This document shows positions 32,660-40,521 of a DNA stretch of 64,000 nucleotides, one piece after another. The position numbers and the translations under genes are program-made. Under the pieces are notes generated by a model that worked only from the letters and a program-made list of their open reading frames with translations, made no database searches and was not told the DNA's origin. Positions within the stretch are counted from its first letter, which is position 1. Each line of letters begins with the position of its first letter. The DNA lies in the NCBI RefSeq assembly GCF_042684865.1, contig NZ_JBHUML010000002.1:1-64000 (forward strand). The letters run 5' to 3'. Source of the stretch: Salibacterium lacus. GTDB taxonomy: Bacteria > Bacillota > Bacilli > Bacillales > Marinococcaceae.

Positions 32660-32710
32660 GACTGGTCGGGATGACAGGAGTTGAACCTGCGACCCCAGGC
32701 ACCCCATGCC
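32660..32710. repeat. right attachment repeat (attR), inside tRNA-Pro
   Basis: 51 bp identical to 15009-15059. Here it completes the intact tRNA gene. Confidence 0.92.
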
Positions 32711-32739
32711 TGTGCTCTACCAAGCTGAGCTACATCCCG
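32663..32739 (-). tRNA. tRNA-Pro(GGG), integration target
   Basis: 77 nt with acceptor CGGGATG/CATCCCG, anticodon loop ATGGGGT (GGG), T loop GTTCAACTC and encoded CCA. Intact despite integration because the element supplies the same 3' half. Confidence 0.95.
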
Positions 32740-32758
32740 TTTCAATTGGACAATATTT

Positions 32759-32787
32759 ATTATATTATAACCAGAAAGGTATTTCAA
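32759..32787 (-). promoter_or_regulatory. sigma-A promoter of tRNA-Pro
   Basis: On the minus strand TTGAAA (32782-32787), 17-base spacer, TATAAT (32759-32764). Transcription would start about 12 bases before the tRNA. Confidence 0.75.
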
Positions 32788-32817
32788 TCCTCTTGTTTAT
32801 AAGTCTTTTCCCGATCA

Positions 32818-32854
32818 CTGAAAACACCGGCGCTTCTGGTTTAACGCCAGTGTT
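32818..32854 (-). terminator. terminator of msrA
   Basis: AACACTGGCG/CGCCGGTGTT on the minus strand, overlapping the stop codon and followed by TTTTC. Confidence 0.6.
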
Positions 32855-33374
32855 GTTCAATAAACTCATCCCGGCCGGATTTTCTGCGGTCTTCGAGGTA
32901 TGCTTTTTCCTGCTTTTTGTAGAAGTCCTGATGATACGTCTCTGCCGGGTAAAAGGTGGAAGCGGGCAGTATTTCGGTTACAATCGGCTCTTTAAAACGG
33001 CCGCTGTCTGCTATCTGCTGTCTTGTTTTTTCCGCCTGCTGTTTCTGCATGTCGTTATGATAAAAGATGGCGGTGCGGTACTGCGGTCCGCGGTCGTGAA
33101 ACTGTCCGCCGTCATCGGTCGGATCCACCTGGGGCCAGTACAGCGAAAGCAGTTTTTCGTATGGAAACACCTCCGGGTCAAACTGAATCTGAACGGCTTC
33201 GCGGTGGCCGGTTTCCCCGGTTTTAACGACTTCATATGTCGGGTTTTCTGTATGCCCGCCGGTGTAGCCGGACGTAATGCCGTGGATGCCTTCCATCTGA
33301 TCGAATGGTTTAACCATGCACCAGAAACAGCCTCCGGCAAACGTTGCTTTTTCAATTGAATTTTTTTCACTCAT
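32841..33374 (-). CDS. msrA: peptide methionine-(S)-S-oxide reductase MsrA
   Basis: A 177-aa enzyme that repairs oxidised methionine in proteins, using thioredoxin. The catalytic GGCFWC has Cys16, followed by the conserved SGYTGG, TGHREAVQI and PQVDPTDDGGQFHDRG segments and the late QQYLxx-like HQDFYKK region. No MsrB domain is fused. ATG follows GGGGAGGGAG. It is the first host gene after the integrated element. Confidence 0.93.
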   Translation of the reverse strand: MSEKNSIEKATFAGGCFWCMVKPFDQMEGIHGITSGYTGGHTENPTYEVVKTGETGHREAVQIQFDPEVFPYEKLLSLYWPQVDPTDDGGQFHDRGPQYRTAIFYHNDMQKQQAEKTRQQIADSGRFKEPIVTEILPASTFYPAETYHQDFYKKQEKAYLEDRRKSGRDEFIEQHWR

Positions 33375-33525
33375 TGGTCTCCCTCCCCGTGGATGTCATA
33401 CCTGAAAAATTATAGCAGAGAAGAAAGTTAAAAAACAAACAAAGGAAATTTTCGTTCAAAGTGGAAAAGTGGTCTCATTTTTTTTATGATGGAAACAGAC
33501 ATTGTTCACAGAAAGGAACCAGCCC

Positions 33526-34086
33526 ATGTTTCAGGATGAAAAAATTATTCCCGCCGCCCGCACGGAAAAAGAGTTTGAAAAGATACTGGAAAGCCCGCAA
33601 ACTTACGTGGTTCTGCTGAACTCAAGACTGGCTCAGTTGAAAAGCATGACACAGATGGCCTCGCGGGCCGGAAAAAAACTGATTGTTCACGCTGATCTGA
33701 TTCAGGGGCTCGGACATGATGAATCAGCGGCTCAGTTTCTCTGTCAGCAGGTGCGGCCTCATGGATTGATATCAACGAGAAAGCAGGTGCTGACTACCGC
33801 TAAAAAACACGGTCTGTTGACAGTGCAGCGGTTGTTTCTGATTGATTCCAGCGCGCTTGAAACGAGTTACAAAATCGTAGAAGAGGTGGAACCGGATGTG
33901 ATTGAAGTGCTTCCCGGAAGAATGCCCGGGATCATCCGGGAAGTAGCAGAAAAGACCGGCGTTCCGTTGATTGCCGGTGGTTTTCTCCGCAGCAGACAAG
34001 ACGCGGAGGAGGCATTTGAAGCCGGGGCGGAGGCTGTTACAACGACCCGGAGAGAACTGTGGAGGGAACGATTTTCCAATCGGTGA
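33526..34086 (+). CDS. glpP: glycerol-3-phosphate-responsive antiterminator GlpP
   Basis: A 186-aa (beta/alpha) protein of the GlpP family. Known members bind the leader mRNA of glycerol genes and prevent termination when glycerol-3-phosphate is present. Family segments: VVLLNSRLAQL near the start, KKLIVHADLIQGLGHDE, QRLFLIDSSALETS, DVIEVLPGRMPGII and PLIAGGFLRSRQDAEEAFEAGAEAVTTT. The ATG follows AGAAAGGA; an upstream TTG was rejected. No glycerol uptake or kinase gene lies nearby, so its targets are elsewhere. Confidence 0.88.
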   Translation: MFQDEKIIPAARTEKEFEKILESPQTYVVLLNSRLAQLKSMTQMASRAGKKLIVHADLIQGLGHDESAAQFLCQQVRPHGLISTRKQVLTTAKKHGLLTVQRLFLIDSSALETSYKIVEEVEPDVIEVLPGRMPGIIREVAEKTGVPLIAGGFLRSRQDAEEAFEAGAEAVTTTRRELWRERFSNR

Positions 34087-34139
34087 GCAGTAGATAGATA
34101 GATTCGAACAGTAAATATCCGAAAGAGGGTGTGACAGCA

Positions 34140-35876
34140 ATGGACTGGAAAGAGAATTGGAAGCGCTGGAGTGAAGCAATAGGCTTGGATAAAGATTTAA
34201 AAGAACAGCTCGAAGCTGTGGAAGAAAACGAAGAAAAGCTGGAAGATCATTTCTACAAATACCTTGAATTCGGAACAGGAGGCATGCGCGGTGAAATCGG
34301 TCCGGGGACGAACCGCATGAACCGGTATACCATCCGGAGGGCGGCTGAAGGCCTGGCGCGGTACATAGAAGAACATGGCGCAGAGGCCAAGGCAGAAGGT
34401 GTTGTCATTGCGTTTGATTCAAGGCACCGCTCGCCTGAGTTTGCCCTCGAAGCAGCTCTGACGCTTGGAGCCCATCACATTCAGACCTATATATTTCAGG
34501 AACTGCGCCCAACCCCCGAGTTGTCCTACGCGGTCCGGCACCTTGAAGCGTTTGCCGGTATTGTTGTAACCGCCAGCCATAACCCGCCTGAATACAACGG
34601 GTTCAAGGTGTACGGGAAAGACGGGGGGCAGATGCCGCCGGCGCCCGCCGAAGCCTTGATGGAAAAGGTGGAATCCGTCGAGAATGAATTCACGGTCGAA
34701 ACCGCCGATGAGAACGAAATGAAAGCATCCCGTCTGTTGAAAGTCATCGGGGAGGACATGGATCATGCCTACAATGATGACCTGCAGACGATTATGCTGC
34801 AGCCTGATATGGTGCAAAAAGACGGGGGAGAGCTCTCGATTGTCTTCACTCCGCTGCACGGGACGGCAAATATTCCAGTGGTTCGTCTGCTTGAAACAAG
34901 CGGATTCACCAATGTTCATGTGGTGCAGGAACAAGCGCTCCCGGACCCGGAATTCTCCACCGTGAAAAGCCCGAACCCCGAAGAGGAAGAAGCTTTTGAT
35001 GCTGCAAGAGCCGCAGGGGAAAAAGAAGGGGCGGATATTCTGATTGCAACGGATCCGGATGGTGATCGGATCGGCATTGCAGCCCGCCGCGAAGATGGAA
35101 AGTATGAACTGTTGAGCGGTAATCAAACCGGTGCGCTAATGCTTGAATACCTGCTTTCTGAACGCCAAAGGCTCGGTCTGCTGCCGGATAACGGTGTTGT
35201 TATGAAAACCATCGTTACATCGGAGCTCGGACGCGCTGTGGCAGAGCATTACGGGCAGACGGTGCTGGATACGCTGACCGGTTTCAAATTTATCGGAGAA
35301 AAAATAAAACAATTTGAAGAGGACGGCACCCATTCGTTTCAATTTGGTTATGAAGAGTCGTATGGTTATCTGATCAGCAGTGTCGTGCGTGATAAAGATG
35401 CGGTACAGGCTGCACTCACCGTTTCAGAAATGGCGCTTTGGCATAAAAACGAGGGCAGGACGCTTCATGACGCGCTTGGCAAACTGTACGAAACGTACGG
35501 TTTCTATAAAGAAGGCCTTGATTCGATTACCTTAAAAGGAATGGAGGGCAATGAAAGAATTGAAGCGCTTCTTAAGAAATTCCGGGAGACACCTCCAACC
35601 TCCCTCCATAACAATCAAATCACTGTCATTGAAGATTATCAGACACAGGAGCGGACAGTGGTTCCAGATGGGCATAAGGAAAAGATCGAACTTCCGGTGT
35701 CCAACGTGTTAAAATATGTACTGGAAGATGGCTCGTGGTGCTGTATCCGTCCTTCCGGTACGGAGCCGAAGATAAAATTTTATTTCGGGGTCCGCAAAGA
35801 GACGGAATCTGAAGCAAAAGAAGCACTTTCCCACCTGAAAAACGACATGATGAAGATGGTGCATGAACACGTTTAA
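34140..35876 (+). CDS. pgcA: phospho-sugar mutase, alpha-phosphoglucomutase PgcA
   Basis: A 578-aa alpha-D-phosphohexomutase interconverting glucose-1- and glucose-6-phosphate, feeding UDP-glucose for envelope polymers. The phosphoserine loop is TASHNPPEYNG with Ser near residue 146, the metal loop DPDGDRIG near 306, the sugar-binding GYEESYGYL near 405 and the phosphate-binding RPSGTEPKIKFY near the C terminus. ATG 10 bases after AAAGAGGG; a GTG 9 bases earlier is also possible. Confidence 0.92.
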   Translation: MDWKENWKRWSEAIGLDKDLKEQLEAVEENEEKLEDHFYKYLEFGTGGMRGEIGPGTNRMNRYTIRRAAEGLARYIEEHGAEAKAEGVVIAFDSRHRSPEFALEAALTLGAHHIQTYIFQELRPTPELSYAVRHLEAFAGIVVTASHNPPEYNGFKVYGKDGGQMPPAPAEALMEKVESVENEFTVETADENEMKASRLLKVIGEDMDHAYNDDLQTIMLQPDMVQKDGGELSIVFTPLHGTANIPVVRLLETSGFTNVHVVQEQALPDPEFSTVKSPNPEEEEAFDAARAAGEKEGADILIATDPDGDRIGIAARREDGKYELLSGNQTGALMLEYLLSERQRLGLLPDNGVVMKTIVTSELGRAVAEHYGQTVLDTLTGFKFIGEKIKQFEEDGTHSFQFGYEESYGYLISSVVRDKDAVQAALTVSEMALWHKNEGRTLHDALGKLYETYGFYKEGLDSITLKGMEGNERIEALLKKFRETPPTSLHNNQITVIEDYQTQERTVVPDGHKEKIELPVSNVLKYVLEDGSWCCIRPSGTEPKIKFYFGVRKETESEAKEALSHLKNDMMKMVHEHV

Positions 35877-35985
35877 AGGCAGATAATCATTGGAACCTCC
35901 AGCCCGGCAGTCACCGGACTGTTCCTGTTTGTATCGATGGATGCAGGAGCGGATGCTGCCATCTGCCGGCCGGTTTGAAATGGAG

Positions 35986-36018
35986 AACTCCGGGAATCTT
36001 CGTTTTCCGGAGTTTTTC
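35986..36018 (+). terminator. terminator after pgcA
   Basis: 8-bp stem AACTCCGG/CCGGAGTT followed by TTT, about 110 bases after the stop. Confidence 0.7.
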
Positions 36019-36070
36019 GTGTTCATATACAGCGATAAAAACCTGTTACACAGTTGAAAAGGAGAACACC

Positions 36071-36907
36071 ATGTCAAGTGACTGGCTTGAACGCTATTTA
36101 ACAATTCTTCGATTAAAGCCGCAGCCGCCGTCCCGTAAATTTCTGAAACGAATTATTCGTGCCCACGTCCGTACCTTTCCGTTTGAAAATGTCAGCAAGC
36201 TTCTGATGGCACGCGATGCAGAAACGATAGATCATGTCACGGACGTGTATACCTTTCTCACAGCTCATGAGACGAATCAGAGTGGAGGGACATGCTTCAC
36301 CCTCAATGCCTGTCTATTCCAGCTTCTAAAGGCTCTTGGTTTTGAAGGGTGGTTGATCCGTCCGGGGGAGGAGCACATGGCGATGGTTGTGAAAGATCCG
36401 GGTTCGGACAACAGGCTGCTTTATGTAGACGTAGGGACGACCGCTCCGCTGTTTGAACCGATTCCTTTCCACGGAAGAAAACGAGGTATTCCGCCTTTTG
36501 CCGGGGAACGGCTGTTTTTTCTTCCGGGAAACGAACCCGGGATTTATACCTATATCCGAACGAGAAACGGACAGATCACCCATAAAAAATGGACGTTCTC
36601 GATTTACTCGGCGATGCAGTTTGCCGACTTTACACCATGGATTGCCTCCACGTTTCAGCACGGAGCATCGTTTATGAATATGCTGCGCTGCCAGTTGTGG
36701 GAACCGGATCAAAGAAGAGGGCTTTCCCTTGTAAACAGAACGTTTACCATCCGCCACGGTAACGGTTCCGTGCTGACAAAAGATCTTCCCGATCAAGAAG
36801 CTGTTCAGGACGTGCTTTCCAGGGAATTCAGAATGCCGGATCTTCCGGTCGAAAAAGCTCTGGAGCAGCTGAAATACCAGGGAGTCGACATCTTCAGCCG
36901 CACGTAA
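36071..36907 (+). CDS. nat: arylamine N-acetyltransferase
   Basis: A 278-aa cytosolic enzyme moving acetyl groups from acetyl-CoA to arylamines or similar. The Cys-His-Asp triad is readable: Cys75 in GGTCFTLN, His in GEEHMAMVV near 103 and Asp in YVDVGTTAPLFEPI near 121; the RTFPFENVSKLL start of the fold is also present. ATG follows AAAGGAGAACACC; a longer upstream start was rejected. Physiological substrate unknown. Stands alone between terminators. Confidence 0.88.
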   Translation: MSSDWLERYLTILRLKPQPPSRKFLKRIIRAHVRTFPFENVSKLLMARDAETIDHVTDVYTFLTAHETNQSGGTCFTLNACLFQLLKALGFEGWLIRPGEEHMAMVVKDPGSDNRLLYVDVGTTAPLFEPIPFHGRKRGIPPFAGERLFFLPGNEPGIYTYIRTRNGQITHKKWTFSIYSAMQFADFTPWIASTFQHGASFMNMLRCQLWEPDQRRGLSLVNRTFTIRHGNGSVLTKDLPDQEAVQDVLSREFRMPDLPVEKALEQLKYQGVDIFSRT

Positions 36908-36942
36908 CAAACCATAACCGGTTCCGCTCTATACCGGTACAC

Positions 36943-36979
36943 AAAAAAGCTGAATCCCGCATCCGGAATTCAGCTTTTC
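36943..36979. terminator. bidirectional terminator
   Basis: 11-bp stem AAAAGCTGAAT/ATTCAGCTTTT between convergent nat and acylphosphatase genes. Confidence 0.8.
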
Positions 36980-36993
36980 CTTCATGAATAGTA

Positions 36994-37266
36994 TCAATAA
37001 AGAACAGTGAAGGAGCCTTTATGTTCGACGTTGTCCGCCGGGGAGATATCGACGTCCGTTACCGATGCAAAGCGGTGGCCTGCTTTGACGGCCTCTATAA
37101 ATGCATTCATTTCTTCTTCGTTTCCTTCCGCTTTGATTTCAACGGTACCTTCTATTCGATTTCTAACCCAGCCGTTTATGCCGGCTTTTTTGGCTTCTGT
37201 CACCGCAAACTGCCGGAACCCGACTCCCTGTACGGTTCCGTGGACAATCAAATGACGTTTCAGCAT
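36994..37266 (-). CDS. acyP: acylphosphatase
   Basis: A 90-aa enzyme splitting acyl phosphates. Carries the two catalytic residues in their usual context: Arg18 in VQGVGFRQF and Asn36 in GWVRNRIEGTVE. Family-typical length. It lies 21 bases after the stop of the 79-aa gene upstream and is probably cotranscribed with it. Confidence 0.93.
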   Translation of the reverse strand: MLKRHLIVHGTVQGVGFRQFAVTEAKKAGINGWVRNRIEGTVEIKAEGNEEEMNAFIEAVKAGHRFASVTDVDISPADNVEHKGSFTVLY

Positions 37267-37287
37267 CGTGACACCTCCTAAAAGGGA

Positions 37288-37527
37288 TTATACCTTTTTA
37301 AAATACATATCAAACCAAGGGTCTTCTTCCACGTGCTCCGGCGTTTCAGAGATCACGTGGGCCTCTCCTTCTTCGTCGGCAGCAAGCCAGATCCCGTATT
37401 GATCCTGAAATGCCGGATAAAAATAATCTGCTTTAAAAAGTACCTTCGGCGGATCGATTTCCACAACATCATGCCCAAGCTTTTTGACAACATCTTTTTT
37501 GCATTGAACCAGTTCCACAGTTATCAC
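37288..37527 (-). CDS. conserved-looking hypothetical protein, 79 aa
   Basis: Small soluble acidic protein (MITVELVQCKKDVVKKLGHDVVEIDPPKVLF, aromatic YFYPAFQDQYGIW segment, acidic end EEDPWFDMYFKKV). Upstream of and probably cotranscribed with acyP. ATG with a weak ribosome binding site. No family recognised. Confidence 0.6.
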   Translation of the reverse strand: MITVELVQCKKDVVKKLGHDVVEIDPPKVLFKADYFYPAFQDQYGIWLAADEEGEAHVISETPEHVEEDPWFDMYFKKV

Positions 37528-37621
37528 CCGAATTTTTGTCAGCCCCGAAGATATCGAGGTTTTTCCCTATTGTACCCCGATTCCTTATCTTCCTTCAATC
37601 CATAGCTCACAGCATCAAGAG

Positions 37622-37649
37622 GCATGCTTTGCCGCTTGTTTCATATAGT
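37622..37649 (+). promoter_or_regulatory. candidate sigma-E promoter of spoVR
   Basis: GCATGCT, a 13-base spacer, then CATATAGT (one change from CATACAnT). The spacer is one base short of usual, so tentative, but mother-cell expression of SpoVR is expected. Confidence 0.35.
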
Positions 37650-37675
37650 GGAACTAACAGGGGAGGAGGGACACG

Positions 37676-39076
37676 ATGCAGACACTTGAAGAAAAAGAAC
37701 TGCGAAAAGCCATTGACCGTATAACGGAGACAGCAGAACACTTCGGTCTCGATTTTTATTCAATGCGCTATGAAATCTGTCCGGCGGATATCATATACAC
37801 GTTTGGTGCCTACGGGATGCCGACCCGCTTTTCACATTGGACGTTCGGGAAAAATTTTCACAAAATGAAAGTCCATTATGATTTAGGTTTGAGCAAAATT
37901 TATGAACTCGTCATTAATTCCAATCCGTGCTATGCGTTCCTGCTGGATAACAATTCGCTCGTGCAGAATAAATTAATTGTCGCCCATGTGCTCGCCCATA
38001 GTGACTTTTTCAAAAATAATATCCGATTTGCCGGCACACGCAAGGATATGGTGGAAAGCATGGCTGCAGCGGCCGAACGTATTTCCCGCTATGAAGAACT
38101 GTACGGCCGCCGTCGTGTGGAGGCCTTTTTGGATGCAGTGCTTGCGGTGCAGGAGCATATTGATCCTAGTCTGATCCGCCGGGAAGGAGAAGAAGAGGAA
38201 GCTGGAGGAAAAATAAAGGAAGATGCCGGTCCCTATGAGGATCTTCTGCAAATCGGGGAAAAGCCGAAAACAGAAGAACCCTCTGCCGGGAAGAAAAAGT
38301 TTCCGGCCCGGGAAGAAAAGGATCTGCTTCTTTTCATTGAAGAACACAGCCGTGAGCTTGAAGACTGGCAGCGCGATGTGCTGACGATGATACGGGAAGA
38401 AATGCTGTATTTCTGGCCGCAGCTGGAAACAAAAATTATGAATGAAGGCTGGGCCTCGTTCTGGCATGCCCGGATTATGAGAGAACTCGAACTCACATCG
38501 GAAGAAGGAATCGAATTTGCGAAGCTGAACGCCGGGGTGATTCAGCCATCTCGCACGTCCGTGAATCCGTATCATCTGGGCTTGAGAATTTTTGAGACGA
38601 TTGAAAAGAGATGGGATAATCCTGACGAATCCCTGCAGCGGGCCGGCGTGAAGCCGGGAAGCGGACGAGATAAACTATTTGAAGTCAGGGAGCTTGAGAC
38701 CGATACGTCCTTTATTCGCAACTATGTGACAAAAGAGCTGGTGCAGCAGGAAGATATGTACGTATTCCAGAAGCAGGGCCGTGATTACACGATTGTGGAT
38801 AAAGAGTGGCGGCAGGTGAAAGACCAGCTGATCCGATCAAGAGTGAATGGCGGGTTTCCTTATCTCGTCGTGACAGACGGGGATTATGAAAAAAGAGGGG
38901 AACTGTATATTACCCACCGCTACGAGGAAGAAGAGCTGGATGTGACGTACCTTGAGAAAACACTCCCTTATCTGTATCAGCTGTGGGGGCGGAGCGTTCA
39001 CGTGGAAACCGTTCTTGACAACAAACCGGCTTTATTCACTTACAATGGATCCAGGGTGTTTCGAAAGAGTCTTTAA
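37676..39076 (+). CDS. spoVR: SpoVR family protein
   Basis: A 466-aa cytosolic protein. The long SpoVR-type fold is recognisable from DFYSMRYEICPADIIYTFGAYGMPTRFSHW, LVIAHVLAHSDFFKNN, WRDVLTMIREEMLYFWPQLETKIMNEGWASFWH (His/Glu-rich) and AKLNAGVIQPSRTSVNPYHLGLRIFE. In B. subtilis it affects spore cortex; in enterobacteria the homologue YcgB accompanies YeaG and YeaH, the PrkA and YhbH counterparts. All three occur in this window. ATG follows GGGGAGGAGGG. Confidence 0.92.
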   Translation: MQTLEEKELRKAIDRITETAEHFGLDFYSMRYEICPADIIYTFGAYGMPTRFSHWTFGKNFHKMKVHYDLGLSKIYELVINSNPCYAFLLDNNSLVQNKLIVAHVLAHSDFFKNNIRFAGTRKDMVESMAAAAERISRYEELYGRRRVEAFLDAVLAVQEHIDPSLIRREGEEEEAGGKIKEDAGPYEDLLQIGEKPKTEEPSAGKKKFPAREEKDLLLFIEEHSRELEDWQRDVLTMIREEMLYFWPQLETKIMNEGWASFWHARIMRELELTSEEGIEFAKLNAGVIQPSRTSVNPYHLGLRIFETIEKRWDNPDESLQRAGVKPGSGRDKLFEVRELETDTSFIRNYVTKELVQQEDMYVFQKQGRDYTIVDKEWRQVKDQLIRSRVNGGFPYLVVTDGDYEKRGELYITHRYEEEELDVTYLEKTLPYLYQLWGRSVHVETVLDNKPALFTYNGSRVFRKSL

Positions 39077-39124
39077 AAAAACCGGGAAGCTCTCTGCAGG
39101 GTAGAGGGGCTTCCCGGTTTTTTG
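39075..39124. terminator. bidirectional terminator
   Basis: 12-bp stem AAACCGGGAAGC/GCTTCCCGGTTT with A/T runs on both sides, between convergent spoVR and aminopeptidase genes. Confidence 0.85.
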
Positions 39125-39140
39125 TCTGCGAGGGCTGGTT

Positions 39141-40376
39141 CTATTTTTCCGCCCATTCTCCGCCGCGCATGACCGGTTCGGATGACCCGTCCGGCAGAAC
39201 ACCGTCAATATCCATTTCTGCGCTGCCGATCATAAAGTCGACGTGTGTGATACTTGAATTGAGCCCGTGTTTTTCTTTTTCCTCTTTGGTCATATCGGCT
39301 CCGTTTTCAAGACAGAACGCATAGGCGCTTCCGATAGCGAGATGGTTCGAAGCGTTTTCGTCAAACAAGGTGTTGTAAAACAAGTCTCCGGATTGCGAGA
39401 TCGGTGAACTATGCGGAACGAGAGCGGCTTCTCCAAGGAAATGGGAGCCTTCATCGGTCTCAATCAGATTTTTTAATGTTTCTTCTCCCTCGCCGGCGCT
39501 GTAATCGGTGATTCTCCCGTCTTTAAAATGAATGGTGAAATCATCAATAATGTTACCGCCGTAGTTCAGTGGTTTCGTGTTGGTAACATGGCCGTTCACG
39601 CCGGTGTTTTCCGGGACGGTGAATACTTCTTCGGTCGGCATGTTGGCGATGAAATGGACGCCGTCTGTATTAGGTCCGCCCCCGCCGACCCAGATATGTC
39701 CTTCCGGCAGTTTGACAGTAAGATCTGTGCCGGGTGCTTTGTAATGAAGTTCGCTGTATCGTCTTTCATTTAAGACGGCAGCTTTATCGCGGAGTTTTTT
39801 GTCGTGGGATTCCCAAGCGCCGGCCGGGTCTTCAACATCCGCACGGACGGCTTTAAAAATCGCGTTCCATAATTTTTCTTCCGCTTTTTCTGTTCCATCT
39901 TCTGGATACACTTTTTTGGCCCATCCCGGTGAAGGGGTTGCAATCACAAGCCAGCTTACTTTGTCGGACTGGATGTAGGAGCGGAACGTTTCCATCGCTT
40001 CGCCGGCAGCCTTATTGGCATCAGCGATTTTTTTCTGATCGACTCCCTGCAGTAGATCGGGATCGGTGGATTTGACCGTAATAAAGGCCGCACCGTTTTC
40101 GGCGAGTTCTTCCCGCCCTCTGGCAATCCACTGCGGGAATTCCTGAAAGGCTTCCTGCGGGGCTTTATCATATTTGATTCTCGTCAATGCTTCGTCCACC
40201 CAGTCGACGTGTACGTTTTTGGCGCCGGTGTCGTACGCCTTTTCTGCCAGCAGCCGGACAAAGGACGCCGAGGTGATAGGGGCGGAGATAAACAGTGTCT
40301 GTCCTTCCTGGAGGTTCACTCCTTTACGGACAGCCAGATCCGCATAGTTATGCAGCTTTTCATCGAACGTTGTCAT
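39141..40376 (-). CDS. ampS: M29 family aminopeptidase
   Basis: A 411-aa cytosolic metallo-aminopeptidase (thermophilic aminopeptidase/AmpS family). Recognisable segments: LAVRKGVNLQEGQTLFISAP, GAKNVHVDWVDEAL, LPEGHIWVGGGGPNTDGVHFIANMPTEEVFT, GEGEETLKNLI, LGEAALVPHSSPIS and SSITHVDFMIGSAEMDIDG. The late Glu, His and Asp residues provide the metal site. Releases N-terminal residues during peptide turnover. Confidence 0.9.
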   Translation of the reverse strand: MTTFDEKLHNYADLAVRKGVNLQEGQTLFISAPITSASFVRLLAEKAYDTGAKNVHVDWVDEALTRIKYDKAPQEAFQEFPQWIARGREELAENGAAFITVKSTDPDLLQGVDQKKIADANKAAGEAMETFRSYIQSDKVSWLVIATPSPGWAKKVYPEDGTEKAEEKLWNAIFKAVRADVEDPAGAWESHDKKLRDKAAVLNERRYSELHYKAPGTDLTVKLPEGHIWVGGGGPNTDGVHFIANMPTEEVFTVPENTGVNGHVTNTKPLNYGGNIIDDFTIHFKDGRITDYSAGEGEETLKNLIETDEGSHFLGEAALVPHSSPISQSGDLFYNTLFDENASNHLAIGSAYAFCLENGADMTKEEKEKHGLNSSITHVDFMIGSAEMDIDGVLPDGSSEPVMRGGEWAEK

Positions 40377-40485
40377 CGTTATCCACCTTCTCTGACGGAA
40401 ATTTTTGTTGAGGTATCATTGTAACATATCTTTGCCGCGCCACTCAGATGTGAGGCTTTTTTTAGGATAAACAGAGAAAGCAGAA

Positions 40486-40521
40486 AAAAATCACCGTTCT
40501 GTGAAAAGAATGGTGATTTTT
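40486..40521 (-). terminator. terminator of the LemA gene
   Basis: Stem AGAAT-GGTGATTTTT / AAAAATCACC-GTTCT, 1-2 bases past the stop codon. Confidence 0.75.

Larger units (their letters stand above)
15009..32710. mobile_element. integrated 17.65-kb phage-like element, candidate capsid-forming satellite
   Basis: Bounded by 51-bp perfect direct repeats in the 3' part of tRNA-Pro, with a tyrosine integrase beside the intact tRNA. Visibly richer in A/T than the flanks. Contents in order: unknown acidic protein, sigma-like regulator, 116-aa protein, GLUG-repeat protein, 92-aa protein, scaffold, major capsid protein, XRE regulator, unknown 270-aa protein, replication candidate, terminase small and large subunits, portal, two membrane proteins, two neck proteins, then minus-strand regulators and integrase. 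No tail, tape-measure, protease, holin or lysin gene is recognisable. Every main gene is open and most have a good ribosome binding site, so it does not look like a decayed prophage. Confidence 0.88.

Noticed and set aside
15009..32710. Decayed prophage remnant
   Set aside because: All main genes are open with good start signals, att repeats are perfect and regulatory structures are intact, which fits an active element better than decay; not fully excluded.
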